DNA of 64,000 bases from Ambrosia x helenae (GCA_030844895.1 CM061226.1:98307292-98371291); one strand, 5' to 3'. Shown: positions 1 to 11,398, counted from the stretch's first letter. A program made the numbers and translations. Notes: generated by a model from the sequence alone, not told the origin.

Positions 1-2
1 TG

Positions 3-137
3 ATTGGATGGCTTAATTTGCTTCAATCAGAAGATACTTCCATTGGCGAATATTTTGTCTTCAAATGGTGTTCAATCCAGCACAAAATGTTTGTTACTAA
101 GGCTGCACCACAAGATGTCATTGATTTTGAAATTTAA
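3..137 (+). CDS. 3' end of an unknown protein-coding gene (partial)
   Basis: The first 135 bases form one open frame of 44 codons ending in TAA at 135-137. The peptide has normal composition (for example SEDTSIGEYFVFKWCSIQ) and ends in VIDFEI. The base composition changes sharply to AT-rich non-coding DNA right after the stop, which supports a real coding end. The start and most of the gene lie upstream of the window. I do not recognise the family. It could be a host gene or the tail of a transposon ORF. Confidence 0.4.
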   Translation: MGWLNLLQSEDTSIGEYFVFKWCSIQHKMFVTKAAPQDVIDFEI

Positions 138-2690
138 ATTATGATTTTGATGTTATTTATGAATAGTTTTAATGTTATTTATGATGATTTTAATGTCATT
201 GATTTGAATGATTGATTGATTATAATTTGGTTGTTATTTCTTAAGATTTTTTATATTATTTATTGATATTACTAATATTTCGAAATTCATTTTAATATTG
301 TTGACCGATTTTAATTTTGATATTAAAACTTTTCTTTAATCAATTGTCATGAAACAATATTCTTTTAAACTTATACGACTACATTTCAAACATTTATTTA
401 AATCTATTTAATAATGTTAAATCTATTTAACAGTTTATAATTTAAATATAATCTAAAGATAACAATGTACATTTATTTCCTACACTTTTATTATTCTTTT
501 AATAATAAATATAATTTAAATATATTTAACAGTTTCCTAAAATATATAATGTATTCAAAATAATGTTCAATGTTATTACTAATATTACGACCTTAATTTT
601 AATATTGTTGACCGAATCTGATTAAATTTTTTTTTTATGTTTTTGTTAAATTTATGGAAGTCAATTCTTTGTCTATATGTCTTTGAGTTTGATTGTGCTA
701 ATTTCAAGCGTTATTGACCAATTCACGTCAATTATCAATCCTACCATTTTTTATAATTCAAAGACTTTCCTGTAATCAATTGTCATAAAACGATATTCTC
801 AAACATATACGATTTTGCTTTAAACATTTATTTAAATTTGTTTAATAGTTTATAATTTAAATATAATCCGAAGATAGGAGTGTACATTTATTTTTCTACA
901 CTTTTATTATTCTTTTAATAATAAATATAATTTAAATCTATTTAACAGTTTCCTAAAATATATAATGTATTTAAGATAATTTTCAATGCTATTACTAATA
1001 TTACGACCCTAATTTTAATTTTGTTGACCCAATCTATATAAAAACTTTTTACGTTTTTGTTAATTTGATGGAGGTCAATTCTTTGACTTTATGTCTTTGA
1101 GTTTGATTGTGCTAATTTTAAGCATTGTTGACCAATTCACGTCAATTACGAATCCTTCCATTTTTTTATAATTCAAATATATAAATAAATATTCCTACTT
1201 GATCACGTCAATCGAGGCACAGTATTTCCGATTTTGCAAAATTATTCGAGACACAGCAATACTATATAAACCTTAACAAATAATAAAATCATTTAATCAT
1301 CATACCAATTTTAACAACGAAATTAAATGATAATATAAATTTTCAAAATGTTATTTTTTGTTAAAGAATTATATTATTTCAATCACAACTAATAATGATT
1401 GCTAAAGATGTCAATAATAATTTGTATATAATGGGTAAGGCAATTTGAGACGCGGATGATTTTAATGTCATTTATTTGAATGATTGATTATGATTTTGAT
1501 GTTATTTATTAAGATTTTCAATCGTATTTATTGATGTTACTAATATTACGAATTTCATTTTAACATTGTTGACCGACTTTCATTTTGATATTACGACTTT
1601 CCTTTAATCAATTGTCAATAAACGATAATCATCATCTTGATTTCAATAAGTGTGCTAATTTTAATTTGTCAATAATAATTTGTATATAATGGGTAAGGCA
1701 ATTTCAGACGCAGATTATTTTAATGTAATTGATTTGAATAATTGATTATGATTTTGATGTTATTTATTAAGATTTTTAATTGTTAAGTACTATATTTACA
1801 CAGTTTAAATAATGACGTTTTTTGGCGGCATTTTGTAACATGTCAAAAGTTGCCTAAAGTGTGTACAATGGGTCCTTTTGACTACATGTTGAAATGGGTT
1901 TGGGGTTGATCCTTTTGGTGTCTATTTTTTTTAATAAAATATAGGAAATTTATATTACAGCATGTGACATTGGACCCATTTTCTTATTAGTTGTTTTTTA
2001 GCAATGTAATCGGTTTGAACCATTGGAGAGATAACATGTAAAATTTAACCTACCCATTCAAGTAAATGGGTTAAGGATTGTTTCTTAATTTACTTATCAC
2101 CGTATCCATATCTTTACAACAACTATATTTTATGTAGAACAAAAATATGGAATACAATGGTGGAGGTTTTCATAAATGATTGGAAATGAGCTGCACTCCG
2201 AGGATCGTGATGACAATGATAACAACTTCGAAGGTGAAAAATCAGCTATCAATAAGCAAGACTTGGAAGATTTTGATTGAAGTAATGAAAATGGACCATT
2301 GGTTGAAGTTCGTTAAGCCCCAACTAGTTGATAAGTGTTCTATGCTTAAGCTTAGTTATGATTAGAATATAGATATTACCCAAATGATGTAATGTGTAAT
2401 ATTGGTTGAAGTTCGTTAAGCCCCAACTAAATGATAAGTGTTCTATGCTTAAGCTTAGTTATGATTAGAATATAGATATTACCCAAATGATGTAATGTGT
2501 GATATTGTGATAGTATGCTATGTAGTTTGCAGTTGTGAAATTAAACTTTACTTACTTGATATATCCATCATTTCGTTACATTAAACTGTTATATGACATT
2601 TTGCATTTAAGATCAAAATTCATACATATTGCATCATCAAACATTTAGTAACCAAATCAAATTGCATAATACAATTCTTATTTTACTTTT
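138..2690. repeat. AT-rich intergenic DNA made of degenerate duplicated segments
   Basis: No convincing gene. Several stretches recur in diverged form. The block around 430-660 recurs around 850-1090 (shared words such as ATTACGACC and TTAATTTTAAT followed by TTGTTGACC). The block around 1409-1500 recurs at 1667-1760 (shared GTATATAATGGGTAAGGC) and resembles 165-330. This looks like repeated duplication of one old element. A 35-codon acidic ORF at 2176-2280 is the only coding-like patch and cannot be assigned. Confidence 0.5.
2301..2506 (+). repeat. Two-copy direct tandem repeat, 103-bp unit
   Basis: The unit beginning GGTTGAAGTTCGTTAAGCCC at 2301 is repeated in full from 2404. The copies differ at only a few positions (CAACTAGTTG versus CAACTAAATG, and GTAATATT versus GATATT near the end). 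The high identity implies a recent local duplication. Confidence 0.85.
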
Positions 2691-2795
2691 TTTTTTTCAT
2701 TTTACTTTCGGGTGAACCGTGGGTCCCCACGGGACTCTAACCTAGTAAAGGTAATATTGTGATGTTTGTTGGTTAGATCCATATTCCTAGGCCAC

Positions 2796-4622
2796 ATGAT
2801 GAGATATTCTTTGCCTTCTAACCCAACAAGTGAGATGGAGCAAGGTCGCCGGAAACCTCCCATCCCCGATAATATCCAACGTCGTATTACTAAACTTTTT
2901 GTCACGAATCTTCCGGATGGTTGCAATGGGAATGATTTGGCGATTCAAGTTAGGGCATTTGGGCAGATCTTTGATCTGTATATCGCTAGAAAGCGTGATA
3001 AAAAAGGTAATCGCTTTGGTTTCATATCGATGTTAGATGTAAAAGAAAAGACGGAGTTACTTAAAAACCTCCGTGGGATTCGTTTGGGTGAAAACAAATT
3101 GTGGTTTAATATCGCCCGGTTTGTTTTGGAAGACGGTGAAATCGGGGATCAACAACATCAGTATAGATACTATAATGATAATAATATACCTACAAAAGAG
3201 TGTGAGAGGAAAACTACTAATACGCATAATGATAATAGACATTCACATAACAAAGAGAGTGAGGGGAATCAAGGGAACAGTTTTGTTTCTGGAGCGAGAT
3301 CTTTTAAAGATTTATTGGTGGGCAAGACTTTAACAGTTGATAATAATGTGGTGGCGTTTTCCACGCTGCACGGGAAAGCTTTGCTGGCGAGGATGGCGAG
3401 TGTTGAGGCCATGAAGAAAGTGTATGTTATTCTGAATACCATCACGACGGAGAAGACGACTATTCAATATTTGGGTGGTTTGGAGGTGCTTATTTCGTTT
3501 GAGGACAAAGAGACTACTAGGATGGTTTTTGAAGAGATTATGAGGAGGAAGGAAGTCTTTTCCAACGTTGCAGTTTGGGAAGGACAATCTTATGGATTTG
3601 AGAGGCTAGCTTGGCTCAAAATTCAGGGAGTTCCGCTACATCTATGTACCAATCATGTTTTTGATTCGATCGGAGGTATGTTTGGGTCTATTGTTCATAA
3701 GGCTAACGTTTCTGAAAGTGATCGGGATTTGTCTTTTGAATACGTAGCTGTTATTGTTCGGGAAGGTAAACGTATTTCCGAAGAAATAACTATTAACTGG
3801 AATGACCGTAAGTATCGGGTTTGGGTTATGGAAGAATTAGAGAATTGGGTACCGGATTTCGAACAAGCATACGAAGACAGTCCCAGTAATGATGATGAAG
3901 AGGAAACTGTTCCGGAGGCAACTCCGGTGAATTTGGATTTATCGCCGGAAAAATCGTTGACAGAACCGGAAATTCAAACTAGCAATGTAAAAGATCCGGC
4001 TATCATTAATGTGGAGGATGTTATTTCGGAAACTCCTATGTCAGTTGACCTGCGAGTTAATGAAAGTAATGGAATGGAGAAAATTGCGGAACAGAATGTT
4101 ATTGAAGAAGGAAAGTCGAGCGCGAGATATAACAATTCAAAATCAGGGAGTGCATGCGCCAAGGGTCCAAAGAGGAGGGGGTATTTTTGTGATTTATCAA
4201 AGAAGAGAAAAAAAAATTTGGTCAGAAGGTCTCTTAGCCGGTCAACCTCATCGGGCCCACATAAAAAGAAAAATAAGAATAGGCCGGCTTGTAGTGACCC
4301 ATTTGAGATTGATCATTTGATTGGGCCGATGGAAACTAATGAAATATTAGCCCAAAATCGGGTACTATCTACCCCACCACAACAATATGATGCAGATGCT
4401 TTATGCCGTGTAACTGTGGATAGACATTCATCTGAGCCTATTATACCGTTCGACAACTTGCTATATGAAGCTGAAGATGGAGATAACAACAAAGATGGTG
4501 CGAGCGACGAGATCAATAAAACCATTTCTTTGGGAAACAAGTTGGGGGCAAATCTTAAAAATTGTGAAAAGATGATACAAGATTCTCTGGTAAAGGAAGG
4601 GTTACAATCAGGTATTCCATGA
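2796..4622 (+). CDS. LINE ORF1 protein: RRM plus DUF4283-like RNA-binding protein
   Basis: Predicted to coat the LINE RNA and form the ribonucleoprotein with ORF2. The N-terminal RRM shows RNP2-like KLFVTNLP and RNP1-like KGNRFGFISM (about residues 30-100 from the ATG at 2796). A DUF4283-like domain follows at roughly residues 165-370, including WLKIQGVPLHLC. The C-terminal third is acidic and then basic, with SKKRKKNLVRRS as a likely nuclear localisation signal. No CCHC zinc knuckle is visible. ATGs at 2796, 2799 and 2835 are all in frame and the RRM begins after the third, so the start is uncertain by 13 codons. Its stop TGA overlaps the ATG of ORF2 (ATGA at 4619-4622), which suggests coupled termination and reinitiation. 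About 608 aa. Confidence 0.88.
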   Translation: MMRYSLPSNPTSEMEQGRRKPPIPDNIQRRITKLFVTNLPDGCNGNDLAIQVRAFGQIFDLYIARKRDKKGNRFGFISMLDVKEKTELLKNLRGIRLGENKLWFNIARFVLEDGEIGDQQHQYRYYNDNNIPTKECERKTTNTHNDNRHSHNKESEGNQGNSFVSGARSFKDLLVGKTLTVDNNVVAFSTLHGKALLARMASVEAMKKVYVILNTITTEKTTIQYLGGLEVLISFEDKETTRMVFEEIMRRKEVFSNVAVWEGQSYGFERLAWLKIQGVPLHLCTNHVFDSIGGMFGSIVHKANVSESDRDLSFEYVAVIVREGKRISEEITINWNDRKYRVWVMEELENWVPDFEQAYEDSPSNDDEEETVPEATPVNLDLSPEKSLTEPEIQTSNVKDPAIINVEDVISETPMSVDLRVNESNGMEKIAEQNVIEEGKSSARYNNSKSGSACAKGPKRRGYFCDLSKKRKKNLVRRSLSRSTSSGPHKKKNKNRPACSDPFEIDHLIGPMETNEILAQNRVLSTPPQQYDADALCRVTVDRHSSEPIIPFDNLLYEAEDGDNNKDGASDEINKTISLGNKLGANLKNCEKMIQDSLVKEGLQSGIP

Positions 4623-7600
4623 ATTGTCTATCTATTAACATTAGAGGGATTGGGGGCAGAGGTAAAGCAGGGTGGATTAGACATTTAAAAGATGATATGG
4701 GGGTCTCTTTTATCGGTGTGCAAGAATCTATGTCCGGTAATATTGACCCTGTTCTGATCGAAAATTTTTGGGGTGGTAAGGGCGCTGAGTATGATTTTGT
4801 TAACTCGGTTGGAAATTCCGGAGGGATTGTTAGTATGTGGGACCCGAAGGTATTTCAAAAAGATAACGTGATTAAAGATAGCAACTTCTTATGTGTGTCG
4901 GGGATTTTATCGGATGGCTTGATACGAATTAATCTGGTTAATGTCTATGCGCCACAATCTAATGCCGATAAAAGAAATTTATGGTGTCGGCTGACTCAGC
5001 TTATTCAGGGTTCTCAGGGGGGGTGGATAGTGCTTGGAGATTTTAATGCGGTTCGGAATAAAGAGGAAAGAAAAAACTCGACGTTTGATTCAGTTGGTAC
5101 AAATGACTTTAATAATTTTATTGAAGATGCTGGATTGAGAGAATATAATCTGAAAGGTAAAAAGTATACGTGCTTAACGATGAGGAAAGGTAAATGTAAG
5201 CTGAGTAGAATTGATCGATTCTTTGTTTGTGACTATATCTTCAACAAATGGCCTAGTGCTTGTGTTCGGGTTCTGGAAAAAGGTTTATCGGATCATTCGC
5301 CGGTTCTTTTTTCGGTTGTTGATACCAACTTCGGGCCAAAGCCATTTAGATGGTTCGACTCTTGGTTGGATAGAAAAGGTTGTGAGGAGATTATTTGCGA
5401 TGTTTTATCTGAAAACGTTGAACCTGTTGAAGGTGTTTCGGCTATTGCTAACTTGTTACAAAAACTGAAAAAGCTGCGTGGTAGACTATCCTCATGGTAC
5501 AAGCAGATTTCAAGTGCAGAGAAAGAGGATGAGATACGGCTCCGTCAAGAAAAAGAAGAAATGGAAATTCTTATGGAGAACCAAGAGTTAAATGAAGAGG
5601 ATCTTTGGGTGTGGTCCGAATGTGCCAAAGGTCTTGAAGAAATTCAGTTCCATAGAGACAGAGATTTGATACAAAAATCCCGTGTGAAGTGGGCCACGAT
5701 GGGTGATGAAAACTCTTCTTTCTTTCATAATGTGGTTAACGGGAGAAAGGCTAGAAATGGTATTCCTGGCTTGATGGTAAACGGGATTTGGATTTCGAAA
5801 CCTGCTTTGGTGAAGAAGGAAGTGATGTCATTTTTCCGGAATCACTTTAAAGAAGATTGGCACGAGAGACCCGCGCTATCTTGCCCGGGTCTAAAACAGC
5901 TTAATCCTAATGATTGTTTGATGTTGGTTGCAGCTTTTTCTAAACAGGAAATAAAGGATGCGGTTTTTGAGTGCGGCTCGTCAAAAGCTCCAGGTCCGGA
6001 CGGCTTTAATTTCCGATTTGTAAAGAGGTCTTGGAACCTTCTGGAGGAGGATTTTTATAAGATCATGGAAGATTTTCATCATTCCGGTTCGGTCACCCAA
6101 GGTAGTGCTACGGCTTTTATTACATTGATTCCTAAAGTGAAGACCCCGTTGAGCCTCAAAGACTACAGACCCATTACATTGATCGGGATGGTTAGCAAGG
6201 TCATTTCAAAAGTCCTTACGAACCGTCTCAAAATGGTGATGGGTAAGATTGTTTCGGATTCACAATCGGCGTTCCTCGCGAATCGATTTATCCTTGACGG
6301 ACCCCTTATGATTAATGAATTGACGGATTGGTTAAAAAAGAAGAATAAAAAGGCTTTTTTGTTGAAGATCGATTTCGAGAAGGCATATGACAATGTCAAT
6401 TGGGATTTCCTTCTATCTATTATGGGCCAAATGAATTTTCCGCCAACTTGGTGTATGTGGATAAAAGGTATTCTCTCTTCGGCTAGAGCTTCGGTTTTAG
6501 TCAACGGTTCCCCCACTTTTGACTTTAAGTGTGAGAAGGGTCTTCGTCAAGGGGACCCCATTTCGCCTTTCCTTTTTCTTTTGGTCATGGAAGCGCTATC
6601 TTGTTTGTTGGTAAAAGCAAATTCGGTTGAAGAATTTCAAGGAGTTCGTTTACCGGGTGTTGATACTGATATAACGCACCTCTTTTACGCTGATGATGCT
6701 CTTATATTAGGGGACTGGTCAAAGGAAAATCTCCAAAATACTGCCCGTATTCTTCGTATTTTTCATCTTTGTTCAGGCCTTCGCATTAACATTCATAAGT
6801 CCAATCTATTTGGAGTGGGTGTAATTGATACGGAGGTGGATACTATGATGGAAATTTTGGGTTGTAAAAGAGGGACGTTTCCATTCGTCTACCTTGGCAT
6901 TAAAGTGGGCGCTAATATGTCTAGGGTAGCGAGTTGGGATCCGGTAGTGGAAGTGGTTAAGAACAGGCTCTCTTCTTGGAAGGCACGTTTTTTATCTATT
7001 GGGGGCCGCCTTATTCTTATAAAGACCGTTCTTGAAAGTCTACCTATTTATTATTTATCTTTATATAGAGCGCCAAAAGCCGTGATTGAAACTTTAGAGT
7101 CCCTTATGAGGCGTTTTTTGTGGGCGGGTTCTAGTGAGGAGAAAAAGATACCTTGGGTAGCATGGGATAGTATTACTAAATCAAAAAAGGATGGTGGGCT
7201 TGGTATTTCAAACCTTCAAATGGTCAATGACGCCCTTCTACTGAAATGGACTTGGCGGTATAAAATTGAGGGGAACTCGCTTTGGAAGGAAGTGATATCG
7301 GGCTGTAACGGTTCTGCGAGACAATGGTCAGCGATGCCATGTTCCTCTTCGGCTAGTAATGGTTGGAAAAACATTGTTAAAACGGGCGAAAAATTGCTTC
7401 CAAACGGTAGGAACCTTAACAGTTTTTTCGCTTGTAAAGTTGGAAACGGCGCTCACACTTCCTTTTGGGGCGATATTTGGTTGCGAGACAACCCCTTGCG
7501 AGTCGTTTATCCCAACCTGTTCAGACTTGAAGCTGCAAAATGGGCCTCTGTCCAGGAACGGCTCACGGTCATTAACGGGGAAAAGGTGACGCGGTGGGCT

Positions 7601-8290
7601 TGGAGGTCTCAGCCGTCCAATGCTGATGAAATCAACGAATTGTTTCAGCTTTTAGACGATATATATAATTTCCAATGGATAGGAGGAGAGGATACTTGGC
7701 AGTGGACACATGATAAAAATGGGTTATTTTCGGTTAAATCGGCTAAACATTTGATGTATTCGCTCTCAAATACCACCAGTTCAGCGTCCATTTTTTGGAA
7801 GGCTTGGGTTCCAGCTAAATGCAAAGTAATGGTTTGGCGTGCAGGCCGTGACCGGCTGCCGACGCGAGTTGAGCTCCAAAAAAGAAACGTTCCTGTTCAG
7901 GATCTTTCCTGCGTCTGCTGCGATTCTGTTGCAGAAACGAGTCTGCATCTATTTACAGGGTGCGAATATGCAGATGAGGTGTGGAATCGTCTTAGCTCTT
8001 GGTGCCGTCTTCCGCCGTTTTTCGCCTTTGATGTTGCTGACATTATTCAAAGCGTGAACTCACATTCTATGTCAAAGAACCAAAGATACATTTGGAGCGG
8101 CATTGTGTATACTACGTTGTGGGCTATATGGAACGAGAGAAATAACCGGATTTTTAATCGCAAATATAGGAGACCTAGCGAGCTAGTGGAAAATATCAAG
8201 TCGATTGCCTTTTTTTGGATCCGCCATAGAGCTAGATTAAAATGTTTAGAATGGAAGAAATGGCGTGTTTACCCATTAGACTTGATGTAA
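4619..8290 (+). CDS. LINE ORF2 protein: AP-like endonuclease, reverse transcriptase, zf-RVT
   Basis: The enzyme of target-primed reverse transcription. The endonuclease/exonuclease/phosphatase domain (about residues 1-235) shows the expected blocks in order: INIRG, VQES with the catalytic Glu, NVYAP, GDFN, SRIDR and SDHSPV. The reverse transcriptase (about 450-750) has the GPDGF, DYRPITLI, DFEKAYD, LRQGDPISPFLF and FYADD blocks, with the catalytic aspartates intact. A zf-RVT region near the C terminus has the CVCCD, HLFTGC spacing and conserved tryptophans. 1223 codons with no stop is the usual length for plant L1-like ORF2. The start ATG overlaps the ORF1 stop. All catalytic residues I can check are present, so the protein could be active. 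Confidence 0.93.
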   Translation: MNCLSINIRGIGGRGKAGWIRHLKDDMGVSFIGVQESMSGNIDPVLIENFWGGKGAEYDFVNSVGNSGGIVSMWDPKVFQKDNVIKDSNFLCVSGILSDGLIRINLVNVYAPQSNADKRNLWCRLTQLIQGSQGGWIVLGDFNAVRNKEERKNSTFDSVGTNDFNNFIEDAGLREYNLKGKKYTCLTMRKGKCKLSRIDRFFVCDYIFNKWPSACVRVLEKGLSDHSPVLFSVVDTNFGPKPFRWFDSWLDRKGCEEIICDVLSENVEPVEGVSAIANLLQKLKKLRGRLSSWYKQISSAEKEDEIRLRQEKEEMEILMENQELNEEDLWVWSECAKGLEEIQFHRDRDLIQKSRVKWATMGDENSSFFHNVVNGRKARNGIPGLMVNGIWISKPALVKKEVMSFFRNHFKEDWHERPALSCPGLKQLNPNDCLMLVAAFSKQEIKDAVFECGSSKAPGPDGFNFRFVKRSWNLLEEDFYKIMEDFHHSGSVTQGSATAFITLIPKVKTPLSLKDYRPITLIGMVSKVISKVLTNRLKMVMGKIVSDSQSAFLANRFILDGPLMINELTDWLKKKNKKAFLLKIDFEKAYDNVNWDFLLSIMGQMNFPPTWCMWIKGILSSARASVLVNGSPTFDFKCEKGLRQGDPISPFLFLLVMEALSCLLVKANSVEEFQGVRLPGVDTDITHLFYADDALILGDWSKENLQNTARILRIFHLCSGLRINIHKSNLFGVGVIDTEVDTMMEILGCKRGTFPFVYLGIKVGANMSRVASWDPVVEVVKNRLSSWKARFLSIGGRLILIKTVLESLPIYYLSLYRAPKAVIETLESLMRRFLWAGSSEEKKIPWVAWDSITKSKKDGGLGISNLQMVNDALLLKWTWRYKIEGNSLWKEVISGCNGSARQWSAMPCSSSASNGWKNIVKTGEKLLPNGRNLNSFFACKVGNGAHTSFWGDIWLRDNPLRVVYPNLFRLEAAKWASVQERLTVINGEKVTRWAWRSQPSNADEINELFQLLDDIYNFQWIGGEDTWQWTHDKNGLFSVKSAKHLMYSLSNTTSSASIFWKAWVPAKCKVMVWRAGRDRLPTRVELQKRNVPVQDLSCVCCDSVAETSLHLFTGCEYADEVWNRLSSWCRLPPFFAFDVADIIQSVNSHSMSKNQRYIWSGIVYTTLWAIWNERNNRIFNRKYRRPSELVENIKSIAFFWIRHRARLKCLEWKKWRVYPLDLM

Positions 8291-8370
8291 TTGTTGGTTT
8301 GTTTCTTGCCCGGGGGTCCTTGCTTTGAGGACCACTCGTTGGCGTTTTTTGTGAATGAAGTTTACTTTAC

Positions 8371-8382
8371 AAAAAAAAAAAA
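8371..8382 (+). terminator. LINE 3' poly-A tail
   Basis: A run of 12 A residues directly follows the short 3' UTR ending TTTACTTTAC. This is the expected 3' signature of a LINE copied from polyadenylated RNA. Confidence 0.8.
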
Positions 8383-10629
8383 CAACCTAATGTGACTTTT
8401 GATTATCTTTGATAAAAAGGAAATACACATATTGCACTTATGCATTCCTTGAAGTCAAGGAGTTAATGAATCACAATAAATTTCTTCCATAAATTCCAAT
8501 TCTATATGTATGTAACTTAAATACATTCACAATCAAAACTCCTTATTCTATGCTATAAATACTAACAAACAAAACAAGAAAAACCACTCCACACATTTTC
8601 TAGGACAACACCCGAATTTCTCTATATTTTGGCCACCACAAAATCGATGTCAAATCCATCACCACCTCAGTTAATCGACAAACCGGTCACCCACACTTAA
8701 TACCCTTTGTCCGGAATTAGTTAGTCTAGGACAAAGTGCAACATCAAGTATGGTGTTTCAAGTATTCAAGAACAAGATAGTTCCTTTCTTTCACACACCT
8801 TATTTTTCACCCCCTTTCTCCTTTCTTGCTTTGTGTGAGTACTTACCCTCCTAACATTTATTATTATTATTATTATATATTCATATTTTATGTTCTTTGT
8901 GTTCACGTAAATCAATTTGGAACATTAATGGCGAGTTCTTTGAACACATTTTGGAAAATTCGACCACTATGAATTTGATGTCCCTGTCATCAAATAAATT
9001 GAATTCAAGTTTGATGAAAAAAAACGTTAGCACACCTATTCACTAGAAGTCCATATTTATATATTTTTATGATTGCTTTAAATCTCTAAGCTTCCAATTT
9101 AAATCCATAACCGCCCAATTCATTGGCTTTCTCTTTACACCATTAAAGGATATTTAATGTCCATAACCTTCTTAAAAACTTTTAATGTATTATATGAACG
9201 TATTTTAGTGAGCTACATGGTTATTTTCAAAAGTTTACATAAGTGCCGATTTAACTTTTTTTCTTAATCTTGTTAATACTTAAAACATACTAGAATCATT
9301 AGAGGGAGTAATCATTTTAGAAGTAAATATTTAAATATATTTTTGATGTTATAATATGGTCATTTATATATTGCAAAAACATTCAGAATCGTACATATAT
9401 ATACATATTGGTTCAAAAAAGATAAAATTCTATTTTTATCTAAAAATAGCATTTTATGATTGTATGTGTGTGGAAACATAGCACATACTAATTTTAAATG
9501 TTATGCGACGTATTTCAAGTATATCTTCTTGAAAAATATGTGTAATAATAATAATTATTATTTTATATACAATTATCTATTTACTTGTATATATCAAGTG
9601 TCGTGATATAGTTCTCTAAGCAAACATAAAATTTTATATACCAAACGAAACGAATTATGACTCGGGTAAAATTATTTACTTATTTTTTTTAGTACATGTG
9701 GGTGAGGTTAAGTTTCAACATTTGCGTCAATCGATATTTATATATTTTTGGGAAGTTAAATATACATCACCAACGGGTTGTCAAGTCTAAGTGTTTTGAA
9801 AACAACGAGTTTTCCTATCGAGTTTAGCTACATGGGTGAACACTATACATGACCAACTTACATGCCAGAGGTATTTCAATAAGACCTTAAGATGTCCTTT
9901 TATGTTTAGGTCACGTGTTGTTGGGTTTCTTTTCCCGGGCTTATTTATTTGCCAGCTATTGCACGCATTATCAGTGAGTATATCTTTCCCCCTTTTTACT
10001 GTTGTACTATTTTGGGGTGACTCATGTACCTATCTATTATCAAGTTTCTATTTCTTGTTACTAAAATAGCAATTCTTATGTGTGTTTTCTTGTGTCATTT
10101 CGTGTATCTATGACTTGTCAAATCATTAACCGTTGCGGCCTGGCATTTCAATGAATAGTACTATGGTATATACCCTTGTGACTCTGTTGAGAGTCCTTGT
10201 CATTGCTATGTATTGCATTACTACTAGCGCATACTATATATATTTCCATTCTTTTCATAGGGTTGATTTGACCCGGATACCACTTATTACATTTTGCAAA
10301 ATAACACATGAATTGCTAAAATTTTCTTACTATATGTATTAAACGGGTATGCTCACCAATACATTTTTGTATTGACATATACTATTTTCGTACATGTTTC
10401 AGGTTATTTATGAGATGACTTTTAAGCTTTTGGAATTTTTACCTAGATTTTGGATTCATTGTATTTCAGTTTTAGATGTCACTTTAGAATTATTGTATCT
10501 TGTATTTTTTTTTCAATGTAATAAACTACTTAATCAATATATCAAAATTTACACTTTTAGTCCATGAGCTATTGAGCAATCGTCACTACGTGACACCTCG
10601 ATGTTTCCGCCATCGGTTGGGGTGTTATA
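8383..10629 (+). mobile_element. 5' LTR (3' portion) of a family A LTR retrotransposon
   Basis: The last ~300 bases match the ends of the LTRs at 25018-25855 and 36734-39352, sharing the block CATGAGCTATTG, CGTGACA and TTTCCGCCATCGGTTGGGG. The LTR ends GGGTGTTATA at 10629 and is followed at once by the methionine-tRNA-type primer site. A core promoter is likely at 8554-8560 (TATAAAT), with a pyrimidine-rich leader and a GTGAGTA donor-like site about 270 bases downstream. The left end is not visible. In the complete family member the TATA lies about 700 bases into the LTR, so part of U3 probably lies left of the LINE. No protein-coding gene here. Confidence 0.7.
8554..8560 (+). promoter_or_regulatory. 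Likely TATA box of the family A LTR
   Basis: TATAAAT in the context TATGCTATAAATACT. It is followed by an A/C-rich stretch and then a CT-rich leader, as at the start of an LTR R region. Position only; no transcript evidence. Confidence 0.5.
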
Positions 10630-10632
10630 GAT

Positions 10633-10649
10633 TGGTATCAGAGCCATAG
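10633..10649 (+). promoter_or_regulatory. Primer binding site (initiator-Met tRNA type)
   Basis: TGGTATCAGAGCCATAG lies 3 bases after the LTR end. It is the standard site complementary to the 3' end of initiator methionine tRNA. The same 30-base context recurs at 39356. Confidence 0.85.
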
Positions 10650-10821
10650 TTATAGGGAATTAGGTTATTAGAATGCCTTTTAGCCTAGTTTATAACTAAG
10701 TTTACTTTCACGGGTCCTCTCGTATATATTTCTCTTTATCTTTATAATTTCTATCGAGATATTTTCACTATGATTCTTTCTCGTTATTTCTTTCGATATT
10801 TTGCTTGGAGAAGAAGACACT

Positions 10822-11398
10822 TGAAGAAACAAATAGTCTCACCACCGATTAAGGATGATAAGATTATAAGTATCCACAGGGTTGATCCTTCACTAACAGC
10901 TATGGCTTGGAGATACCTGCAAACAAGAGTGAAAGTATGGGTGTGGAGACGACTACACAAGGTAGTTGTTTATGACAAAAACGGGGTGAATGGGGATACT
11001 ATCAAGTGTGATAGCTCTCCAGGTCAGTAGAAAGTGTCCTCTCCTATTGGGGGTGTGACCCCTTTTATAGGAGAGTCCGTATGCCACCATTACCCAAGTC
11101 CTAACCGTGGTTAGGTTGTCTCCATCACCCTTAATTATGTTAGTAAGGTGATATATGGAAAGCATAATTAATGGGAATAGTGGAACATGATACCGCCTCT
11201 AACGTCTAGTCAACGTGCTTGCTGCCTTGATTCATGCATGGCATTTGACCATGCATGACTTTCGCCTTGACCGAGACTTGACCATTGACCGGTCATTAAT
11301 GAGCCTTGACCATATCTTGCGCGTAGCTTTTGTCCGCGCGGTAACGTTGTGCCGGGTTTGGGTATGCGGAATGGTGTATTCAGTACCCAATCCCATCA
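10822..11398 (-). repeat. Tat-1 3' LTR
   Basis: 577 bp bounded by TG and CA on the plus strand, nearly identical to 21796-22372. In element orientation this is the downstream LTR. It is flanked outside by ACACT at 10817-10821 and inside by the polypurine tract. Confidence 0.95.

Larger units (their letters stand above)
2796..8382 (+). mobile_element. LINE retrotransposon with two open ORFs and a poly-A tail
   Basis: A non-LTR retrotransposon of the plant L1-like type. It has ORF1 (RNA-binding), ORF2 (endonuclease, reverse transcriptase, zf-RVT), a 3' UTR of about 80 bases and a poly-A run at 8371-8382. Both ORFs are free of stops, so it may be young. The exact 5' end lies somewhere between about 2690 and 2795 and I could not fix it. 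I searched for a target duplication of the bases after the tail and found none longer than about 6 bases near 2738, so the insertion boundaries stay open. Confidence 0.9.

Noticed and set aside
2180..2365. 61-codon ORF overlapping the 103-bp tandem repeat
   Set aside because: Low-complexity composition, no start context and no domain; the adjacent frame gives an equally plausible short acidic ORF.
2738..8395. Target duplication AACCTA around the LINE
   Set aside because: Only six bases match and the 5' position is uncertain; too short to support.
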